Source of the DNA: Echiichthys vipera
Lineage: Eukaryota > Chordata > Actinopteri > Perciformes > Trachinidae
Assembly: GCA_963691815.1 (NCBI GenBank)
Contig: OY829645.1
Location: 13,445,556 to 13,509,555 of the forward strand
DNA length: 64,000 nucleotides
Direction of reading: 5' to 3'
Each line of letters opens with the position of its first letter. The first letter of the stretch is position 1. Below the pieces are notes generated by a model. It saw only the letters and a program-made list of their open reading frames with translations. It had not been told where the DNA came from and did not search any database. Position numbers and translations under genes: made by a program. Below are positions 60,526 to 64,000 of the stretch, in pieces.

Positions 60526-62136
60526 AAAAGAAATAACTTAAACTAGTAATGATCATGAAATTGAATGTTTCAGCACTGAAGCTAGTTTTATGTAAGAGCT
60601 TTTCACCTACTTTTCTTCTATCACATTTGAGCTCATTATAATTATAATAATATTCCATGGCTCACGATATGTTCTCAGCTGCTGTTTGTTGTCTTTGTTG
60701 GTTCCTGGTAAACATGGATTCATTATTGATAGGACCAGCCAGCTCTGGCTGTTATTAACATGTAATTTATATAGTTATTATTTTTGCCTCCTAATCCGTT
60801 AATTTAAATATCTGTCTAAATTTTTATTATATTTGTGTTTGCAGTGATCACTGAGGTTGCAGTAAAGATTTTTTCTAAGGTTTTTCATTCATCTTCATCG
60901 GTGGATGGAGTTCGCTCTGTTAGAGTCAATCGACTTAAAAGTATCTAAGCATCAAAGTTTATTCTTGCACTTGGAAATAGTAACATTTACAACTCAAGGC
61001 TCATTTTAGCTTTTTTTCCCTAGAGCTTTGAACTGTATGAACATAAAGTTCAAAAACAGTGTTCCTACACCTTTTTCCATAATCAAATTCAAGCAGTTAT
61101 CATATAATTTCAAGGTGCATTTTCAAGCTTTTCCAGCACCTATTTTTATACAGTGCATGCCGTAAATACTGTATGCCGATTATTGCACTTTGTCATCACA
61201 TTGGATATAATTGTGCTATAAACCACAACCACGTTTACTGCTACAGAAGAGTGACAAAATGACATGAAGCACAAATCTATAGTTTCATGTTTCAAAATGT
61301 GTCACCTATCTGTAAGTAGACTTTTTTTAAATACTTCACTGAATGCATCAAGCAAATCGCAATAGTGGAACCAATAAAACAGTTGTGTGGTTGCAGCCGG
61401 GATGCGCAAAGCAAATTCACTCTTTTTTATTTTTTTAGTTTATTGGCAAAATGGTCTTAAATTTCATTCCAGGAAAAAGTCTTACAAGGCTTGAATGTAA
61501 CTCAACTTCAGCTGTAGGAACCCTGATGATATAAAACCTACATTTCAAGCACTTTATTTGAAATCTAAGCACACGCGGGATCCCGAAAAAGCCAAAAGAC
61601 ACACTGAGCTCACATGACAACAGACCCGTCGCCATGGTAACTGGGCTCACTCCATCCGCGGGTAATGAACCTGTAGTCAGTGCAGAAGAGCAACTGCTGC
61701 TCCAAGCATTTATATATAAAATATATACATTTATATAAAAAAAGTGTGCGTACTAGAGTAACAAGCAATATGCAGGTATTTATACTTCACTTTAAGCCCT
61801 TACTTTTCTAATTTGACCACATCTCAGAGGTAAATGTTGCACCACCTTGGCCACGTACAACGCGAGAATGCTGTTTCCACGTTAATACATCAGAAAACGT
61901 AATCCATATTTTCAAATTGATTCATTTTATTATTAGTCTCCAAGTGTTTAAAAGTAATTTTTACTTTTTAATAAATGAAATACGCCCCATTAGTTCACAC
62001 TGTATTATAATGACAGACTGTGTTTCGATAAAGTATCTATCTATCTATCTATCTATCTGGCGTGGGACGATATTAACATTTTGTTTTCTGCAGATAAATA
62101 CTGCGCACGTGCTGCTTCTTTCACTCAGGTTCTTAC

Positions 62137-62400
62137 CTTGATCCTCTGCAGACAGACAAGGGGGTCAACAGGAAACCAGTAGTCAGCAGTGGAGCAGATG
62201 GTCTTTCTGTGGAGCAGAAGTTGCTGAAGACATAAAAGGGTCTGCTGCGGAGGTTTGATCCTGCAGCAGCAGCAGCAGCAGCAGCAGCAGGTCTTGATAC
62301 TGTGAGAACTGGGAGACCTGTGGCGGACTGTCCGGCGATGCAGTCTTTGTCTTGTTACTGTTGTTGCCTCGGTTGCGCAACGTGTCGTCAGTCAGTCAGC
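62137..62400 (-). promoter_or_regulatory. trib3: putative trib3 5' noncoding exon and proximal promoter
   Basis: A strong donor (GATCAAG/GTAAGAACC, exon end 62137) matches the need for a 5' noncoding exon before the ATG exon. The leader contains a (CTG)9 run (minus strand, 62290-62264) and a 16-codon upstream ORF (ATG near 62231, stop at 62183). Just upstream, GTTGCGCAAC at 62381-62372 is an exact palindrome that resembles a C/EBP site, next to GACGACACG. The transcription start is inferred near 62340-62370. Confidence 0.5.
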
Positions 62401-62559
62401 TGTTGGTTAAGTTTCTCCTTCAGTCTGAATTATGGAGGTATTTAAGTCCGAATGACATGAAACTGTGATGAAGAAAAAAAACAGTAAAAAATGCTTGTTT
62501 GAAATATAAAACAAAAATTAAACAATGTTTTATAGCCTATATCCGGAGCTGAGGCGAAC

Positions 62560-62800
62560 ACAGCCGAATGAAACCGAGTCCTGTCCGAGTTCAGAACAAA
62601 ATAAACCTCCGTGCGAGGCTCCGTTTCAACATCCAGAGTGACCCTCCGTGACTCTGGTCCGCTCTGAACCCGCTCTCCAGAACCTTCAGCCGGACTGAGA
62701 ACCCGACCCGGGACCCGCTGACTTTGGTTACTTTGTTTCCTGCCGCGGTGTCGTCATGCCGCTGGGGGCGGGGCCTCGGTGTTGCAATCCCGAGCCGATC
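62560..62800. promoter_or_regulatory. CpG-rich patch with GC box upstream of trib3
   Basis: Higher CpG than the surroundings, with GACCCGACCCGGGACCCG and GGGGGCGGGGCC (62764-62775, Sp1-like). It may belong to the trib3 promoter or mark an upstream alternative first exon. Confidence 0.4.
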
Positions 62801-62989
62801 TGTCGTCAGAAAAACTGACTCCAGACTCAACACAGCTGATTCTTAATTGAAGCCGGTGAAGCAGGAAGGGGCAACACTTCCCTGTAGAAATACTCTTCTT
62901 CATAATAGTTATACATGCATAATCTGAATTACTGCATTGCATTGGTATTTGTTTATCATTTTGATGTGGCAGATGTTCAAGGTGGAGCT

Positions 62990-63160
62990 AATTTTACTGG
63001 TGGAACAAGTACTCAGAGCTTTTATACTTAAACTTAAGTAAAAATAGTAATACCACGCTGTAGAAATACTCTGTTACAAGTAAAAGTACAAAAGTATTAG
63101 CAACAAAATGTACTTAAAGTGCAAAAAGTACTCATGCTGAATAATATATTATCCGACTGT
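62990..63160. repeat. dispersed teleost repeat (AAGTACTCAG / AAGTAAAAGTA family)
   Basis: ACAAGTACTCAGAGCTTTTA, ACTTAAACTTAAGTAAAAAT, AAATACTCTGTTACAAGTAA and AAGTACAAAAGTATTAGC are typical phrases of a common fish interspersed repeat. The rest of the window to 64000 shows no gene; ACTTAAAGTAAAATAC near 63868 may belong to the same family. Confidence 0.55.
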
Positions 63161-64000
63161 AATTATTGCTGGATTAATGCAAATATCACTTTAATGTTTG
63201 AAGCTGACAAAAGTTGGGCGGATTTTAATTTCTTTATATACTGCTGTGTATCTTAGTCTATAACAATATATGTTATTTAATTTGAAGATAAATTATAAAC
63301 ATTACAAACATTGAACACAACTTTTTTTCTAAGAAAGTATGTGTGGAAGATTATTACATTTTGGACTGACACACAAAACGTTTTTATTTGTGATGATAGT
63401 GATAAAAATAGAGTTACCTTTACTTTCCCATTTATTATCCAGAATCTCAAGTGAAACTATTAAAAGTAACGGTAGCACCACCACAGGAGAAAAGTTTTGA
63501 AAACAAAAATCTCACATTTTGTCACACCTGACAGTAACTACAGTATATCATACAGTAGATATGAGGTTTTCATCTGAAAAATGGGTATTATTGCCAATTT
63601 TTCTCATAAAAGGAATGTTCTCAGGTGTTTGCTGCACACAATAAAAATAAATTAACAATAAATCAAAGTACTGCAACATAAATGTAGACTTTAACCATTT
63701 CATAAGATACCATGCTATGAAAATACAATAACAAATGCTATAACAATGTTACTATATATTTGTGTCGGAGTGTTAATGCATGTGGAAGACATGCAACCAA
63801 CTACAGATCAGCACAATATTTTGTTTGTCTAATACAGACTAAAGAAACTTTAAGTTTTGTATATTTTACTTAAAGTAAAATACATTAGATCGATGTAAAG
63901 TTATGTTATCACATTTTATCAATTACTTTTGAGAGTCATTAACAGTGGGGGGTCCCAGACCGTGTTGACAGATGGAAATTAGGTTTTCCTCTGACAGTAA

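Larger units (their letters stand above)
57976..62136 (-). other. trib3: trib3 intron 1
   Basis: Inferred intron between the noncoding exon ending 62137 (donor AAG/GTAAGA) and the coding exon starting 57975 (acceptor TCACAG). It contains repeats only: (CA)n at 59117-59152, a hAT-like remnant at 59440, a LINE tail at 59743, (AAT)n at 60488-60523 and (TATC)n at 62034-62058. No other exon was recognised. Confidence 0.55.

Noticed and set aside
62183..62380. 65-residue minus-strand frame with a Leu-rich run upstream of trib3
   Set aside because: Its first codon is TTG rather than ATG and the Leu run comes from the CTG repeat; it was treated as noncoding leader with a shorter ATG uORF.
62591..62942. 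Two minus-strand frames of about 60-80 residues in the CpG-rich patch
   Set aside because: No motif or splice partner was found; high GC content alone can keep such frames open.

Overview
This is a window of teleost fish nuclear genomic DNA. It contains multi-exon vertebrate genes with GT-AG introns, long noncoding stretches, many microsatellites, and fish-typical transposable elements (L2, Rex1, Rex3/RTE, DIRS, Tc1-like, hAT-like MITEs). No prokaryotic signals, tRNA, rRNA or CRISPR were seen.

Layout, left to right. (1) 181-4324 (+): the last four coding exons of eif4g3, covering its C-terminal W2 domain; a hAT-like element lies in one intron. (2) 5.6-12.8 kb: a gene-free, repeat-rich block with a 5'-truncated L2 LINE (-, only two in-frame stops), an old dispersed repeat field and a decayed Rex3/RTE LINE (+). 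(3) 14139-14632 (-): a compact two-exon hes5/her4-like bHLH repressor gene with a TATA box and a CSL/RBPJ-like site; it appears to lack the Orange domain. (4) 20862-27530 (-): a six-exon gene of the PDZRN/PDZK4 (LNX) family, RING-less, beginning with a short MGC exon and ending in the TTV PDZ ligand; it seems to lack the second PDZ domain. (5) 29.2-31.3 kb: a degenerate Rex1-like LINE (+). (6) 33678-48354 (+): complete atrip (ATR-interacting protein), 17 coding exons whose phases all join, 803 codons. Its introns hold a DIRS element with diagnostic termini, a Tc1-like element and an inverted pair of a B-box repeat. (7) 50811-57975 (-), with a 5' noncoding exon near 62.1-62.4 kb: a tribbles pseudokinase gene, best matched to trib3. 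One intron is about 5.7 kb of a single minisatellite.

The genes do not form an operon or one pathway. eif4g3 acts in translation initiation, the her gene in Notch-responsive repression, the PDZ gene in scaffolding, atrip in the DNA-damage checkpoint, and trib3 in stress signalling. They are ordinary neighbours in a fish chromosome. The most unusual items are the trib3 intron array and its seed module shared with the next intron, the Tribbles protein lacking the beta3 lysine, the Orange-less her gene, the shortened PDZ gene, and the DIRS element with its inverted termini and internal complementary region. All identifications rest on remembered family sequences and hand splicing; no database search was run.
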